From Labrenzia sp. OB1 (GTDB lineage: Bacteria; Pseudomonadota; Alphaproteobacteria; Rhizobiales; Stappiaceae): 64,000 nucleotides of DNA. Location of the stretch: NCBI RefSeq assembly GCF_001624695.1, contig NZ_JSEP01000003.1, positions 310,001 through 374,000 on the forward strand, read 5' to 3'. The notes under the pieces are model-generated. The model was not told the DNA's origin. It saw only the letters and a program-made list of their open reading frames with translations, and searched no databases. Each line of letters opens with the position of its first letter. Within the stretch, counting starts at the first letter, position 1. The translations under genes and the position numbers were made by a program. This document shows, one piece after another, positions 17,181 through 29,356 of this stretch.

Positions 17181-19901
17181 TCAGGTTGGTTTCTTTCCGC
17201 TGAGAGCCTTCAGTCTGTACAGAGCTTCCAGGGCTTCCCTTGGTGTCATGTCATCAGGATCGATGTCGCGGAGGGAGTCCAGAACGGGGTCAGGTTCGGC
17301 GGAAGCAGCGGCAGCGGCTACTGGTGCCAGATTGGCGAACAGGGGCAATTCGTCGATCAGGCTTTCGGCGGGAGATCCCCGGTCCTGCTCTTCCAGCTGG
17401 CTCAGAACCTGTCTGGACCGTTCGACCACCATCGCGGGAAGACCGGCGAGTTTGGCGACCTGAATGCCGTAGGATCTGTCGGCGGCGCCCGGTACGATTT
17501 CGTGCAGGAAGATAACGTCGCCGTCCCATTCTTTCACCGAAACGGTGGCATTCGACAGCCGCGCAAGTCTGGCTGAAAGGGCCGTAAGCTCGTGATAATG
17601 AGTTGCGAACAGGGCGCGGGATCTGTTGACCTCGTGCAGGTGCTCGATGGTGGCCCAGGCGATGGACAGGCCGTCGAATGTCGCCGTTCCCCGGCCGATC
17701 TCGTCCAGAATGACCAGCGACCGGTCGCCGGCCTGATTGAGAATTGCGGCCGTCTCGACCATTTCCACCATGAAGGTGGAGCGGCCGCGGGCAAGATCGT
17801 CGGCGGCCCCGACACGGGAGAAGAGCCGGTCCACGACGCCGATATGCGCATCGGCGGCCGGAACGAACGCTCCTATCTGGGCCATCACGGCAATCAGTGC
17901 GTTCTGGCGCAGAAAGGTTGATTTACCGGCCATGTTCGGACCGGTTATCAGCCAGATATGGCCGGTGTCCCCGTCCTTGTCGGGACCGAGACTGGCGTCA
18001 TTGGCGACAAAGCTGTCGCCACCGGTTTTTTTCAGGGCCCGTTCCACGACGGGGTGGCGCCCGCCCTTGATCTCGAACGCCCTGCTGTCATCGACGGCCG
18101 GGCGGACATGGTTTTCTTCCTGTGCGAGCTTTGCCAGCGCTGCCGACACATCCAGGATGCTAAGACCCTGCGCGGCAGCCTTGATCGTCTCGCTCGCGCT
18201 GATGATTGCCTGGGCCAGACGGTCGAAAATCTCAAGCTCGATGGCAAGCGAGCGTTCACCGGCGCTGGCGATCTTCGATTCCAGTTCGGCCAGTTCCGTC
18301 GTCGTGAAACGCATCGCGCCGGCCATGGTCTGGCGGTGAATGAACCGCCCGGTATCCGCCGTCATTTTTTCGGTTTGTGCCGAGGGAGCTTCGATGAACC
18401 AGCCGAGCACATTGTTATGCTTGATCTTCAGGGATCTGAGGCCGAGTTCTTCCGCGTAACTGGCCTGGAGCCTGGCGATAACCTTGCGGCTTTCATCGCG
18501 CAGGGCGCGCAGTTCATCGAGATCGGCATTGAAGCCGGTGGCGATGAAATTGCCGTCCCGTTTCAAAAGAGGGGGGTCTTCCCGGATCGCGGAAACCAGC
18601 TCGGCACCCAAATCATGCGGTGCGCGCTCCAGGCTGGCGCGGGCTGCGGCGATTTCCGCCGGGATGATATCAGCAACCGCGCCTGTCTGAGTGAGAACCA
18701 CGCGGGTCGCCTCCAGTCCCTGGGCAATGGCGAGAATGTCGCGTGGCCCGCCCCGGTTCAGCGCGATGCGGGAAAGCGCCCGGGCCATGTCAGGCGCGCC
18801 CTTCAGCGTCCGGCGCAGATCTTCGCGCATGATTTCGTTGTCGAGGAAGAAGGCGACAGCGTCGTGACGGCGGTTTATGGCGTCCACATTGACCAGCGGC
18901 CCGGCAAGACGGCTGGCGAGAAGCCGCGACCCGCCACCGGTGACGGTGCGATCGATCGTGGCAAGCAGGGAACCCTGCTTCTCTCCGGAAAGCGTGCGTG
19001 AAAGTTCGAGATTCGCGCGTGTCGCCGGATCGATGAGCATGCGGCCCGCACCCGCCTCGCGCACCGGCGGGTCGAGAGGCGGCCGCTCTCCAAGCTGTGT
19101 TTTTTCGATATAGGCCAGAATGCCGGCGGCGGCCGAGAGCTCGGCCCGGCTGAAGGTGCCGAACCCGTCCAGCGTCTTGACACCGAAATACTGCCCCAGT
19201 CGGTCGGTGGCGGTCGCACTGTCGAAAAAGGCGCGTGGCACGGGCGACAAGGCGCCGCCCGGCTGTTCGGCGATCAGGCGAAGCTCGGGTTCCTGCAGCA
19301 GATTGTCCGGCAGCACAAGCTCGCGCGGCGACACCTGCGCCAGATCGGCGGCAAGGCGCTGGTGATCGGTTTCAGAGACCTGGAACGAGCCTGTCGACAT
19401 GTCGATCCAGGCAAGGCCGTAAACCGCATCGCCTTCCAGCGAGCCGCCCTTCAGGCGGGTCAGCGCCATCAGGTAGTTGTTGGCGCCCGCATCGAGCAGA
19501 CGTTCTTCGGTCAAGGTGCCGGGCGTCACCAGCCGCACCACGTCCCGCCGGACCACGGATTTTGATCCGCGCTTTTTGGCCTCCGCCGGGTTTTCGGTCT
19601 GCTCGCAAACCGACACCCTGTGACCCTTCGCGATCAGTTTCTGCAGGTAATCGTCGGCAGCGTGAACCGGCACGCCACACATGGGGATGTCCTCGCCCTG
19701 ATGCTTGCCGCGTTTGGTGAGCGTGATGCCCAGCGACTGCGATGCGATCTCGGCATCTTCGAAGAACAGCTCGTAAAAATCCCCCATCCGGTAGAACAGC
19801 AGGCTGTCCGGATTGGCGGTCTTGATCTCGATGTACTGGGCCATCATCGGCGTGACCTTGGCGTCCGCCGGGGCCGCTTGTTGCGCGCTCCGTCCACTCA
19901 T
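17181..19901 (-). CDS. mutS: DNA mismatch repair protein MutS
   Basis: MutS recognises mispairs and small loops and recruits MutL. The 906-aa protein has the mismatch-reading Phe-x-Glu (FYELFFEDA, about residues 37-45), connector, lever and clamp domains, then the ABC ATPase with GPNMAGKST, the Walker [16 protein letters not shown], and THYHEL. A C-terminal dimerisation tail is present. It is divergent from maeB across 251 bp. No mutL is in the window. Confidence 0.98.
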   Translation of the reverse strand: MSGRSAQQAAPADAKVTPMMAQYIEIKTANPDSLLFYRMGDFYELFFEDAEIASQSLGITLTKRGKHQGEDIPMCGVPVHAADDYLQKLIAKGHRVSVCEQTENPAEAKKRGSKSVVRRDVVRLVTPGTLTEERLLDAGANNYLMALTRLKGGSLEGDAVYGLAWIDMSTGSFQVSETDHQRLAADLAQVSPRELVLPDNLLQEPELRLIAEQPGGALSPVPRAFFDSATATDRLGQYFGVKTLDGFGTFSRAELSAAAGILAYIEKTQLGERPPLDPPVREAGAGRMLIDPATRANLELSRTLSGEKQGSLLATIDRTVTGGGSRLLASRLAGPLVNVDAINRRHDAVAFFLDNEIMREDLRRTLKGAPDMARALSRIALNRGGPRDILAIAQGLEATRVVLTQTGAVADIIPAEIAAARASLERAPHDLGAELVSAIREDPPLLKRDGNFIATGFNADLDELRALRDESRKVIARLQASYAEELGLRSLKIKHNNVLGWFIEAPSAQTEKMTADTGRFIHRQTMAGAMRFTTTELAELESKIASAGERSLAIELEIFDRLAQAIISASETIKAAAQGLSILDVSAALAKLAQEENHVRPAVDDSRAFEIKGGRHPVVERALKKTGGDSFVANDASLGPDKDGDTGHIWLITGPNMAGKSTFLRQNALIAVMAQIGAFVPAADAHIGVVDRLFSRVGAADDLARGRSTFMVEMVETAAILNQAGDRSLVILDEIGRGTATFDGLSIAWATIEHLHEVNRSRALFATHYHELTALSARLARLSNATVSVKEWDGDVIFLHEIVPGAADRSYGIQVAKLAGLPAMVVERSRQVLSQLEEQDRGSPAESLIDELPLFANLAPVAAAAASAEPDPVLDSLRDIDPDDMTPREALEALYRLKALSGKKPT

Positions 19902-20152
19902 GCCTGATACCTAAATCAACAGGCTTTCAAGGGAAAGCGCCTCGAGGCGGTTAACGTCATCGATCCAAAGGAGAAAGCGCTCTGTGTCCGTTTTCGGCAC
20001 AGGCCTGTGTCGTTTCGGCGTGCACAGCACTCCTTATGCGAACACCATTAAGCTAAGAGGCTACCGCGTCGCGGGTTGAGGGTTCAATTTTCAGCGGATA
20101 AGGTCAGGCGCCCGCCACCAAGAGCGGGTTTTCTAGAGGAACCGCCCGCACA

Positions 20153-22435
<2,283 letters not shown>

Positions 22436-22497
22436 TGCCGGGCGACATGGGGTCTCCGGCTGTCGTCGCCTGCCGGCGCCCCGTGTCCGTCCCGGAT

Positions 22498-23274
22498 TTA
22501 CGCCCCGGACACGCTGGCAAGGCGCTCTGGCAGGGTTTCCTGCCGGATCCATGCTTTCAGCGTGGCGGCGAACAGGTCCGGGTCTCTGGCGAGCCAGCCG
22601 TGGCCGAGACCTGCAACCTGGCGTGCCATGCAGTTCGGCATCCTGTCCTGAAAGACAGGCAGGGACGCGCTGATCGCGGAGTGTTCCTTTTCACCGGCAA
22701 TCACAAGCGTCCGGGCCGGGACGTCCGGCAAGTGCACCCGGACGTCGAACGCCAGCGCGTTGGCTCCGATTTTTCGCATGGTTGCGGCGGAGGCGTTCGC
22801 TCTCCTGTCCGGCTGGCTGATCAGCCGGACATCCATGACGCCCATGGAGCGCGCCATCTTCTCGCGCGAACGCCGCGACACCATCATCCAGGAAGACACA
22901 TGCATCATGGCGCGCAGAAATGCCGAGGACGGAATGGGATCGCATTGAAATCCGCTCAGAACGGCGCTCCGGACAAGGCCGGGGTGCCGTGCCATGAGCT
23001 GGAAGCCGATGTAAGACCCCATCGAAAGACCGGCGATATTGACGGGAGCGCCGCCGAGAGTCCCGATGATTTCGGCGACGGCATCACCGGCCTTTGCGAA
23101 ATCGGTGACCTCCACCGCCTTGCTCTTTCCGTGACCCGGCAGGTCGATGCAGACGCAATTGAAATCCGGAAGGCGTTCGACCGCGGCGCTCCACATGCGC
23201 CGGTCAAATCCGGCGGCATGCAGAAAGACGATCGTGGGATCGTCTGCTGACCTGGTTTGACTGAAATGCAACAT
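22498..23274 (-). CDS. Alpha/beta hydrolase
   Basis: The 258-aa protein is a classical alpha/beta hydrolase: oxyanion-hole region FLHAAGFDRRMW, IDLPGHGKS, nucleophile elbow GLSMGSY, an acid position near VIAGEKE, and the catalytic His in GLGHGWL. The layout resembles 3-oxoadipate enol-lactonase-like hydrolases, but no beta-ketoadipate genes are nearby, so no substrate is assigned. It is convergent with maeB and divergent from trpF. Confidence 0.85.
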   Translation of the reverse strand: MLHFSQTRSADDPTIVFLHAAGFDRRMWSAAVERLPDFNCVCIDLPGHGKSKAVEVTDFAKAGDAVAEIIGTLGGAPVNIAGLSMGSYIGFQLMARHPGLVRSAVLSGFQCDPIPSSAFLRAMMHVSSWMMVSRRSREKMARSMGVMDVRLISQPDRRANASAATMRKIGANALAFDVRVHLPDVPARTLVIAGEKEHSAISASLPVFQDRMPNCMARQVAGLGHGWLARDPDLFAATLKAWIRQETLPERLASVSGA

Positions 23275-23451
23275 TCTTCTTGACCGCCGTTATCCCTCGT
23301 TCTGTCGGGTCAGGCTTGTACCGCATTTTCGACCGGCCCTGCCGGAAATCCGCGCGGGGTTCGAAGTTTTTTTCGAAGCCGAGCGGGTGACGGCGCGGGA
23401 AAGTCCGTTCTGCTTTGACAATTGTGTTTCAAGCGGCGATACCTCGAAACC

Positions 23452-24096
23452 ATGTCTGATATTCAAGTCAAGATCTGCGGTCTGTCGACCGAAGCAACCA
23501 TGGAAGCCGCGCTCGATGCGGGGGCGGATATGGTCGGGCTGATGTTTTACCCGAAAAGCCCGCGTCATGTGTCCCTCACACAGGCCTGCAAGCTGGCTGA
23601 CATGGCGCGCGGCAGGGCGGAGATTGTGGCGGTCACGGTCAATATGGACCTGGACGGACTGTCGCGGATCAATGAACTGGTTGCGCCCGACACGTTCCAG
23701 TTTCACGGCAGTGAAACTCCGGAAGCCTGCGCAGCGGTTAAGGTGATGCAGGGAACCAAGATCATGAAAGCCGTAGCGGTTTCGGAAAAGGCCGATCTGG
23801 AAGAGGCGCAATACTACGCCATCGTCGCGGACCGGATCCTGTTTGATGCCAAGCCGCCTGAAGGATCGGATCTGCCTGGCGGCAACGGCGTTGCCTTCGA
23901 CTGGACGCTTCTGAAAGATCTTGACCTGAAGAAGCCCTATATGCTTTCCGGGGGGCTGACTGCGGCAAATGTCGCGGAGGCCATCCGCTTGAGCGGGGCA
24001 AGGGCGATCGATGCTTCCTCCGCTGTCGAGCGGGAACGTGGCGTCAAGGACAACGACCTGATCCGCGCTTTTATTGCGGCAGCCAAAAACGCCTGA
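23452..24096 (+). CDS. trpF: Phosphoribosylanthranilate isomerase
   Basis: TrpF isomerises N-(5'-phosphoribosyl)anthranilate to CdRP in tryptophan synthesis. The catalytic Cys lies in VKICGL near the N-terminus and the catalytic Asp in ILFDAKPP; phosphate-binding [11 protein letters not shown] and [12 protein letters not shown] complete the TIM barrel. The ATG at 23452 ([10 protein letters not shown], 214 aa) is preferred over a TTG ten codons upstream. trpB follows after 38 bp. Confidence 0.95.
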   Translation: MSDIQVKICGLSTEATMEAALDAGADMVGLMFYPKSPRHVSLTQACKLADMARGRAEIVAVTVNMDLDGLSRINELVAPDTFQFHGSETPEACAAVKVMQGTKIMKAVAVSEKADLEEAQYYAIVADRILFDAKPPEGSDLPGGNGVAFDWTLLKDLDLKKPYMLSGGLTAANVAEAIRLSGARAIDASSAVERERGVKDNDLIRAFIAAAKNA

Positions 24097-24134
24097 TATC
24101 CGGAAGAAACCTGCCTGCGGCAAGGAGTTTACGC

Positions 24135-25349
24135 GTGAACGAGATGGCAAACAGCATTCGGACCGGCCCGGACGATCGCGGTCACTTCGGCATCTTCGGG
24201 GGCCGCTATGTCGCCGAGACCCTTATGCCGCTGATCCTGGATCTGGAACAGCACTACAAGGATGCCAAGAACGATCCGGCTTTCCATGCCGAGATCGAGG
24301 ACCTGAACAAGAACTATACCGGCCGCCCCTCGCCGCTCTATTTCGCCGAGCGCCTGACGGAAGAGCTCGGCGGTGCCAAGATCTATTTCAAGCGTGACGA
24401 GCTGAACCATACCGGGTCGCACAAGATCAACAACTGCCTGGGCCAGATCCTTCTGGCCAAGCGCATGGGCAAGACCCGCATCATCGCGGAAACAGGCGCC
24501 GGTCAGCATGGCGTCGCCACCGCAACTGTCTGCGCCCGCTTCGGTCTGCCCTGCGTCGTCTACATGGGCAAGACCGACGTGGAGCGGCAGAAACCCAACG
24601 TCTTCCGCATGAAGCTTCTGGGTGCCGAGATCGTTCCGGTGACCGCCGGGGCCGGGACCCTGAAGGATGCCATGAACGAGGCGTTGCGGGACTGGGTCAC
24701 CAATGTCGACGACACCTATTACCTGATCGGCACGGCGGCGGGCCCCCACCCCTACCCGGAAATGGTGCGCGATTTCCAGTCGGTGATCGGCAAGGAACTG
24801 CGCGACCAGATGACGGAAGCCGAGGGCCGTCTGCCGGATGCGCTGGTGGCTGCTGTCGGCGGCGGCTCCAATGCCATCGGTCTGTTCCATCCGTTCCTGG
24901 ATGACAAGAACGTAAAGATCTACGGCGTGGAAGCCGGTGGTCGCGGTCTGCAGGGCGAAGAACATTGCGCCTCCTTGACAGCCGGCAAGCCCGGGGTTCT
25001 CCATGGAAACCGAACCTACCTGCTGCAGGATGACGATGGTCAGATTCTGGAAGGCCACTCGATTTCCGCCGGTCTCGACTATCCGGGCATCGGTCCGGAA
25101 CATTCCTGGCTGAAGGAAATCGGCCGCGTGGAATACGTGCCGGTAATGGACACCGAAGCTCTGGAGGCTTTCCAGATGCTCACCCGTGTCGAAGGCATCA
25201 TTCCGGCGCTGGAGCCGGCCCATGCGCTGGCTCATGTGGTCAAGCTGGCACCGCAGATGGACAAGGATCAGATCCTTGTCATGAACCTCTGCGGCCGTGG
25301 CGACAAGGACGTCTTTGCGGTCGGCGAGATGCTGGGCTTCGACCTTTAG
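24135..25349 (+). CDS. trpB: Tryptophan synthase beta chain
   Basis: TrpB joins indole and serine with PLP. The PLP lysine is in HTGSHKINN, the phosphate loop is GGGSNAIG, and [12 protein letters not shown] holds the catalytic Glu region. The 404-aa frame can start at GTG 24135 or ATG 24144; AAGGAG at 24122-24127 is seven bases before the GTG and sixteen before the ATG, favouring GTG. Unusually, trpA does not follow directly: a terminator and about 560 bp intervene. Confidence 0.97.
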   Translation: MNEMANSIRTGPDDRGHFGIFGGRYVAETLMPLILDLEQHYKDAKNDPAFHAEIEDLNKNYTGRPSPLYFAERLTEELGGAKIYFKRDELNHTGSHKINNCLGQILLAKRMGKTRIIAETGAGQHGVATATVCARFGLPCVVYMGKTDVERQKPNVFRMKLLGAEIVPVTAGAGTLKDAMNEALRDWVTNVDDTYYLIGTAAGPHPYPEMVRDFQSVIGKELRDQMTEAEGRLPDALVAAVGGGSNAIGLFHPFLDDKNVKIYGVEAGGRGLQGEEHCASLTAGKPGVLHGNRTYLLQDDDGQILEGHSISAGLDYPGIGPEHSWLKEIGRVEYVPVMDTEALEAFQMLTRVEGIIPALEPAHALAHVVKLAPQMDKDQILVMNLCGRGDKDVFAVGEMLGFDL

Positions 25350-25386
25350 ATCGGGGCTGCCTGGCTACGATTGACGAGATTGTATA

Positions 25387-25420
25387 GGCCGTGCGTTTTC
25401 AGGACGCGCGGCCTTTCTTT
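25387..25420 (+). terminator. Terminator after trpB
   Basis: A 9-bp stem (GGCCGTGCG at 25387-25395, CGCGCGGCC at 25405-25413, one T-G wobble) is followed by TTTCTTT. It lies about 40 bp past the trpB stop and also overlaps the 3' end of the small minus-strand gene. It would uncouple trpB from trpA. Confidence 0.8.
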
Positions 25421-25638
25421 GCAAGGATCGGACGGGCGGCAAGCGCGGATTCCAGAAGCTGCTGCTGACCGCGCGCATCCAGATGCTCCTCCTGCTGCGG
25501 CGGTTCGGACACCGCAGGCCGCACCGAGCCAAGCGGTTGCCTTTGGCTGGCGTGAAAGCCGATATTGAATCTCTTCATGCTCCGCCAAAGCTTTTCGCCG
25601 AGAGGTCTGGGGGCCGGTTCGAAGAGGGAATGGGCCAT
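25399..25638 (-). CDS. Small protein of unknown function between trpB and trpA
   Basis: A 79-residue frame begins MAHSLFEPAPRPLGEKLW and ends with a basic KKGRAS. It has no signal peptide, membrane helix or motif I recognise; the middle is rich in Gln and Glu. The case for expression is a perfect AAGGAG six bases before its ATG and a stop codon placed inside the trpB terminator hairpin. It runs opposite to trpB and trpA. Its function is unknown. Confidence 0.6.
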   Translation of the reverse strand: MAHSLFEPAPRPLGEKLWRSMKRFNIGFHASQRQPLGSVRPAVSEPPQQEEHLDARGQQQLLESALAARPILAKKGRAS

Positions 25639-25741
25639 TTTCAGCTCCTTGTTGTCGTTTGCGGGGTTGAGACTGATCTTAGAATAGGCGCACTTAGTGC
25701 ATTCTTCCAGTCAGAATTTACGGGTTTCCCGAATTGCTGCC

Positions 25742-25814
25742 ATGCACAAACAGTGGAGCTGAGCTATGGCTCCGGGCCATCCCGCGTACAGTCCCGGTAG
25801 GTCCGTTTGTGCAT
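25742..25814 (+). promoter_or_regulatory. Structured trpA leader with alternative stems
   Basis: A perfect 10-bp inverted repeat (ATGCACAAAC at 25742-25751, GTTTGTGCAT at 25805-25814) encloses two smaller stems that share bases and so exclude each other: GGAGC/GCTCC (25755-25759, 25769-25773) and CCGGG/CCCGG (25772-25776, 25793-25797). A TTGACA at 25822-25827 downstream could be a -35 box, with only a poor -10 (TACATC at 25846). No leader peptide with Trp codons is visible, so classical attenuation is not claimed. Confidence 0.4.
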
Positions 25815-25908
25815 TGTTGGATTGACAGGGTGCCTGCGGCCCCCGTACATCGCAGGAACGAAAAAGGCCTGCGGGGATGTGAAGCAGGCGCAGGAAGGGT
25901 AGCAGTGC

Positions 25909-26742
25909 ATGACGCAAACGCGCATCGACCGCCGTTTTAAGGCCTGTGCGGACGCAGGCCGACCGGCTCTCGTCACGTTTATTACCGCAGGCGATCCGGA
26001 TCTCGAAACGTCTCAGGCCGTATTGGACGCTCTACCGGCGGCTGGTGCCGACATCATCGAACTCGGCATGCCCTTCTCCGATCCGATGGCCGAAGGCATT
26101 CCGATCCAGCTCGCCAACCAGCGCGCCCTGGCTGCGGGCCAGACCATGGAAAAGACTCTCGACATGGTCCGCAGGTTCCGCATGAAAGATCAGGAAACGC
26201 CGATCATCCTGATGGGCTACTTCAATCCCATTTATGTGCGCGAACCGGTGAAATTCGTCCAGGTCGCCAAAGACGCCGGTGTCGACGGCTTCATCATTGT
26301 CGATATTCCGGCGGAAGCCGACGACGAGTTGTGTATTCCGGCGATGGACGCCGGGCTGAACTTCATCCGTCTGGCGACGCCCACGACGGACGACAAGAGG
26401 CTGCCCGCCGTTCTGGCCAATACCTCCGGTTTCGTCTATTACGTATCCGTCACAGGCATAACCGGCGCCGATATCGCCGATACCGGCCGGGTTACCGACG
26501 CCGTCAACCGGATCAAGGGCCATACCGATTTGCCCGTGGCCGTCGGTTTCGGCGTCAAGACCGCCGAGCAGGCGGCCGTTATCGGCAAGGATGCGGACGG
26601 TGTGGTGGTCGGCTCGGTTCTGGTCAATGCCATTCGCGACAGCCTGGATGAAACAGGCAAGGCGACGGACAGAACGGTACAGGCGGTTTGTGATGTGGTG
26701 ACCGGACTGGCCGGCGGCTGCGCCCGATCCCGTAAGTCCTGA
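25909..26742 (+). CDS. trpA: Tryptophan synthase alpha chain
   Basis: TrpA cleaves indole-3-glycerol phosphate to indole, channelled to TrpB. The 277-aa TIM barrel has the general-base Glu51 in [11 protein letters not shown] (Glu49 of Salmonella). The next loop reads [10 protein letters not shown] where the family has DPMADGPxIQ, so the second catalytic acid, Asp60 in Salmonella, is Glu62 here and the following Pro is Ile. The phosphate site ([18 protein letters not shown]) is normal. GGAAGG lies upstream of the ATG. accD follows after 143 bp, and the trpA-accD-folC order is conserved in proteobacteria. Confidence 0.95.
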   Translation: MTQTRIDRRFKACADAGRPALVTFITAGDPDLETSQAVLDALPAAGADIIELGMPFSDPMAEGIPIQLANQRALAAGQTMEKTLDMVRRFRMKDQETPIILMGYFNPIYVREPVKFVQVAKDAGVDGFIIVDIPAEADDELCIPAMDAGLNFIRLATPTTDDKRLPAVLANTSGFVYYVSVTGITGADIADTGRVTDAVNRIKGHTDLPVAVGFGVKTAEQAAVIGKDADGVVVGSVLVNAIRDSLDETGKATDRTVQAVCDVVTGLAGGCARSRKS

Positions 26743-26885
26743 TCTCGCCCCATTTGGCAATTGTATTGGCGGGAAGTGTGGCGGACCCCATATTCCCGCC
26801 TGTCGGTAACCGGAGCACTTGCGGGAAAGCTGGTCAAACGGCTTTACATATCCTCAAACAGCTCAAAGCAACGGACACGTGAAAC

Positions 26886-27848
26886 GTGAACTGGATCAAT
26901 TCTATCGTACGCCCCAAGATCCGGGATCTTTGGAAAAAGCGTGAAGTTCCGGAAAATCTCTGGATCAAGTGTCCGGAAACGGGGGAGATGGTGTTCCACC
27001 GGGACCTGGAGGCAAATCTCTGGGTTATCCCGAATTCCGGGCATCACATGCGCATGCCGGCGCGCCGGCGGCTGGAATCCTTTTTCGACGGCGGCCAGTA
27101 CACCCGTGTCGCAACGCCAGAGGTTCATGCCGACCCGCTCAAGTTCCGCGACAGCAAGCGCTATAATGACCGCCTGAAGGATGCCCGCTCCAAGACCGGC
27201 GACGACGAGGCCATCCATGTCGCCCAGGGCAAGGTCAACGGCATGGATATCACCACGGCCATTCAGGACTTCACCTTTATCGGCGGCTCTCTCGGCATGG
27301 CCGTCGGAGAGGCCATCCTTGCCGGCATGTTGAAGGCCGTTGAGGACAAGACCCCCTTCGTCATGTTCGTTGCCTCTGGCGGTGCCAGAATGCAGGAAGG
27401 CATCCTGTCGCTGATGCAGATGCCCCGCACCACAGTCGGCGTGCAGATGCTGCGCGAAGCGGGACTGCCCTATATCGTTGTTCTGACCAACCCGACGACG
27501 GGCGGCGTTTCAGCGTCTTACGCGATGCTGGGCGATGTCCAGATCGCCGAACCCGGCGCCCAGATCGGCTTTGCTGGCCGGCGCGTGATCGAACAGACGG
27601 TCCGCGAAAAACTACCGGACGATTTCCAGACGGCCGAATACCTTCTCGAACACGGCATGATCGACATGGTGGTGCCGCGCCAGCAGATGAAGGACACGGT
27701 CGCCCGGATCTGCGGCATTCTCATGAAACGGGAAGTCCAGTTGCCGCAAATGGCGCTTGAAGCTCCGAAAGAAGCGGAACCCGAGGCCAATTCTGAAGCT
27801 GACGCTCCGGTGGAAGCAAAGGCCAAAGAGACCGAAGCCGCCAAATAA
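26886..27848 (+). CDS. accD: Acetyl-CoA carboxylase carboxyltransferase beta subunit
   Basis: AccD and AccA transfer CO2 from biotin to acetyl-CoA, the first step of fatty acid synthesis. The 320-aa protein has the crotonase core [12 protein letters not shown]-like segment (here [12 protein letters not shown]), [18 protein letters not shown], and [10 protein letters not shown]. In the N-terminal ribbon only one of four zinc cysteines remains (Cys29 in IKCPETGEM; the other positions are T, I and S-like), which I recall as normal for rhizobial AccD. A C-terminal Ala/Glu-rich tail is present. The start is GTG at 26886. Confidence 0.95.
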   Translation: MNWINSIVRPKIRDLWKKREVPENLWIKCPETGEMVFHRDLEANLWVIPNSGHHMRMPARRRLESFFDGGQYTRVATPEVHADPLKFRDSKRYNDRLKDARSKTGDDEAIHVAQGKVNGMDITTAIQDFTFIGGSLGMAVGEAILAGMLKAVEDKTPFVMFVASGGARMQEGILSLMQMPRTTVGVQMLREAGLPYIVVLTNPTTGGVSASYAMLGDVQIAEPGAQIGFAGRRVIEQTVREKLPDDFQTAEYLLEHGMIDMVVPRQQMKDTVARICGILMKREVQLPQMALEAPKEAEPEANSEADAPVEAKAKETEAAK

Positions 27849-27948
27849 GCATTCAGGTTTACCCTGAATTGTCGCGAAAACGGCATGAGAGAACAAATTT
27901 GGCCTCGCCGCTTGTCAGGCGGCCGGCCATCTCGTAAACGCGTATCTC

Positions 27949-29304
27949 ATGCTGAACACGGGACCAAAGGGGCCCGCGGAGGGCGCATTGGATCAAATTA
28001 TCAAAATCCTCGACCGCCTGCTGGCCCTGCACCCCAAGGAGATAGATCTCTCGCTTGGGCGCATGCACCGGCTGCTGGTGGCGCTTGGCCACCCGGAAAG
28101 GCATCTGCCGCCGGTCATTCATATCGCCGGTACCAACGGTAAGGGCTCCGTGACCGCCACAATGCGGGCGGTGCTGGAAGCGTCCGGAAAACGCTGCCAC
28201 GTCTACACCTCGCCGCATCTGGTCTCCTTCAACGAACGCATCCGGCTCGGCACGGACGGTAAATTCGTCTCCGACGCCATGCTTCAGGATGCGTTACAGC
28301 GCTGTGAGGAAGCCAATGCCGGCGAGGAAATCACGTTTTTCGAAATCACCACCGCCGCGGCCTTCCTGCTGTTTGCAGACAACCCTGCCGACATTTTGCT
28401 TCTGGAAGTAGGACTCGGGGGGCGTCTGGACGCGACCAACGTCGTCGACCGGCCGCTTGCAACGGTCATAACGCCGGTCTCCATGGATCACGAGAAATTC
28501 CTCGGCGATGACGTCGCGGATATTGCCGCGGAAAAGGCAGGGATTATCAAGCAGGGTGTTCCGGTCGTTTGCGCGGCTCAGGAAGACGCCGCCCTTAAGG
28601 TGATCGGCCGCCAGGCAGCCCGAAACCGGTCCTCTGTCGAAGTCTTCGGTCAGGATTTTGTGGCCCTGGAGGATCAGGGCCGGATGATCTTTCAGGACGA
28701 CGATGAGCTGATCGATCTGCCCTTGCCGGTGTTGAACGGCCGCCATCAGGTCGCCAATGCCGGTCTGGCGCTGGCAACGCTGAAGTCAGCCGGGCTTCTG
28801 CCGGAAGAGGCCGTCATTGCCGATGGCCTGAAGTCGGTCAACTGGCCGGGACGCCTTCAGCCGGTCACGCACGGGCCGCTCCATGACCTGTGCCCGGACG
28901 ATGCGGAAGTCTGGGTCGATGGCGGCCACAATCCCGGTGCTGGTGTTTCCATCGCCGAGTTCATGGGGGAGCAGGAGGAGCGCGCTCCCCGGCCGCTCTA
29001 TCTGGTGTCCGGTATGCTGACCACCAAGGACCCGGTCGGATTCTTTCGGCCTTTTCACGGTCTGGTCCGCCATGTCGGCACCGTGCCGATCTCCTCGACA
29101 AACACTGCCAGAACGCCGGAAGATCTCGCGGATCTCGCCCGTTGCGCCGGTCTGGAGGCAACACCGTTCCAGTCTCTGGACGCAGCGCTTGCCGATGTGG
29201 CAGTCTGTGCCGCGAAGGATGGCGAGCCACCGAGAATCCTGATTTGCGGATCGCTTTATCTGGCTGGTGAGGCTTTGGCGCGCAACGGCACGGCGCCGCG
29301 ATAG
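27949..29304 (+). CDS. folC: Folylpolyglutamate/dihydrofolate synthase
   Basis: FolC adds glutamate to dihydropteroate and to folates, using ATP. The Mur-ligase-like P-loop is HIAGTNGKGSVTA, with YTSPHLVSFNERI, LEVGLGGRLDATNVV and ITPVSMDHEKFLG following; the C-terminal domain contains WVDGGHNPGAG. It has 451 aa. The first about ten residues (MLNTGPKGPAEG) may be extra, and an internal start is possible. It follows accD by 100 bp. Confidence 0.94.
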   Translation: MLNTGPKGPAEGALDQIIKILDRLLALHPKEIDLSLGRMHRLLVALGHPERHLPPVIHIAGTNGKGSVTATMRAVLEASGKRCHVYTSPHLVSFNERIRLGTDGKFVSDAMLQDALQRCEEANAGEEITFFEITTAAAFLLFADNPADILLLEVGLGGRLDATNVVDRPLATVITPVSMDHEKFLGDDVADIAAEKAGIIKQGVPVVCAAQEDAALKVIGRQAARNRSSVEVFGQDFVALEDQGRMIFQDDDELIDLPLPVLNGRHQVANAGLALATLKSAGLLPEEAVIADGLKSVNWPGRLQPVTHGPLHDLCPDDAEVWVDGGHNPGAGVSIAEFMGEQEERAPRPLYLVSGMLTTKDPVGFFRPFHGLVRHVGTVPISSTNTARTPEDLADLARCAGLEATPFQSLDAALADVAVCAAKDGEPPRILICGSLYLAGEALARNGTAPR

Positions 29305-29356
29305 GCCGGACGATTCATAATGCCATAGCGATCTTTGGCGACAGGGAGAGAAGCTG

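Noticed and set aside
25742-25908. Classical tryptophan attenuator before trpA
   Set aside because: Stems are present but no short leader peptide with Trp codons could be found.
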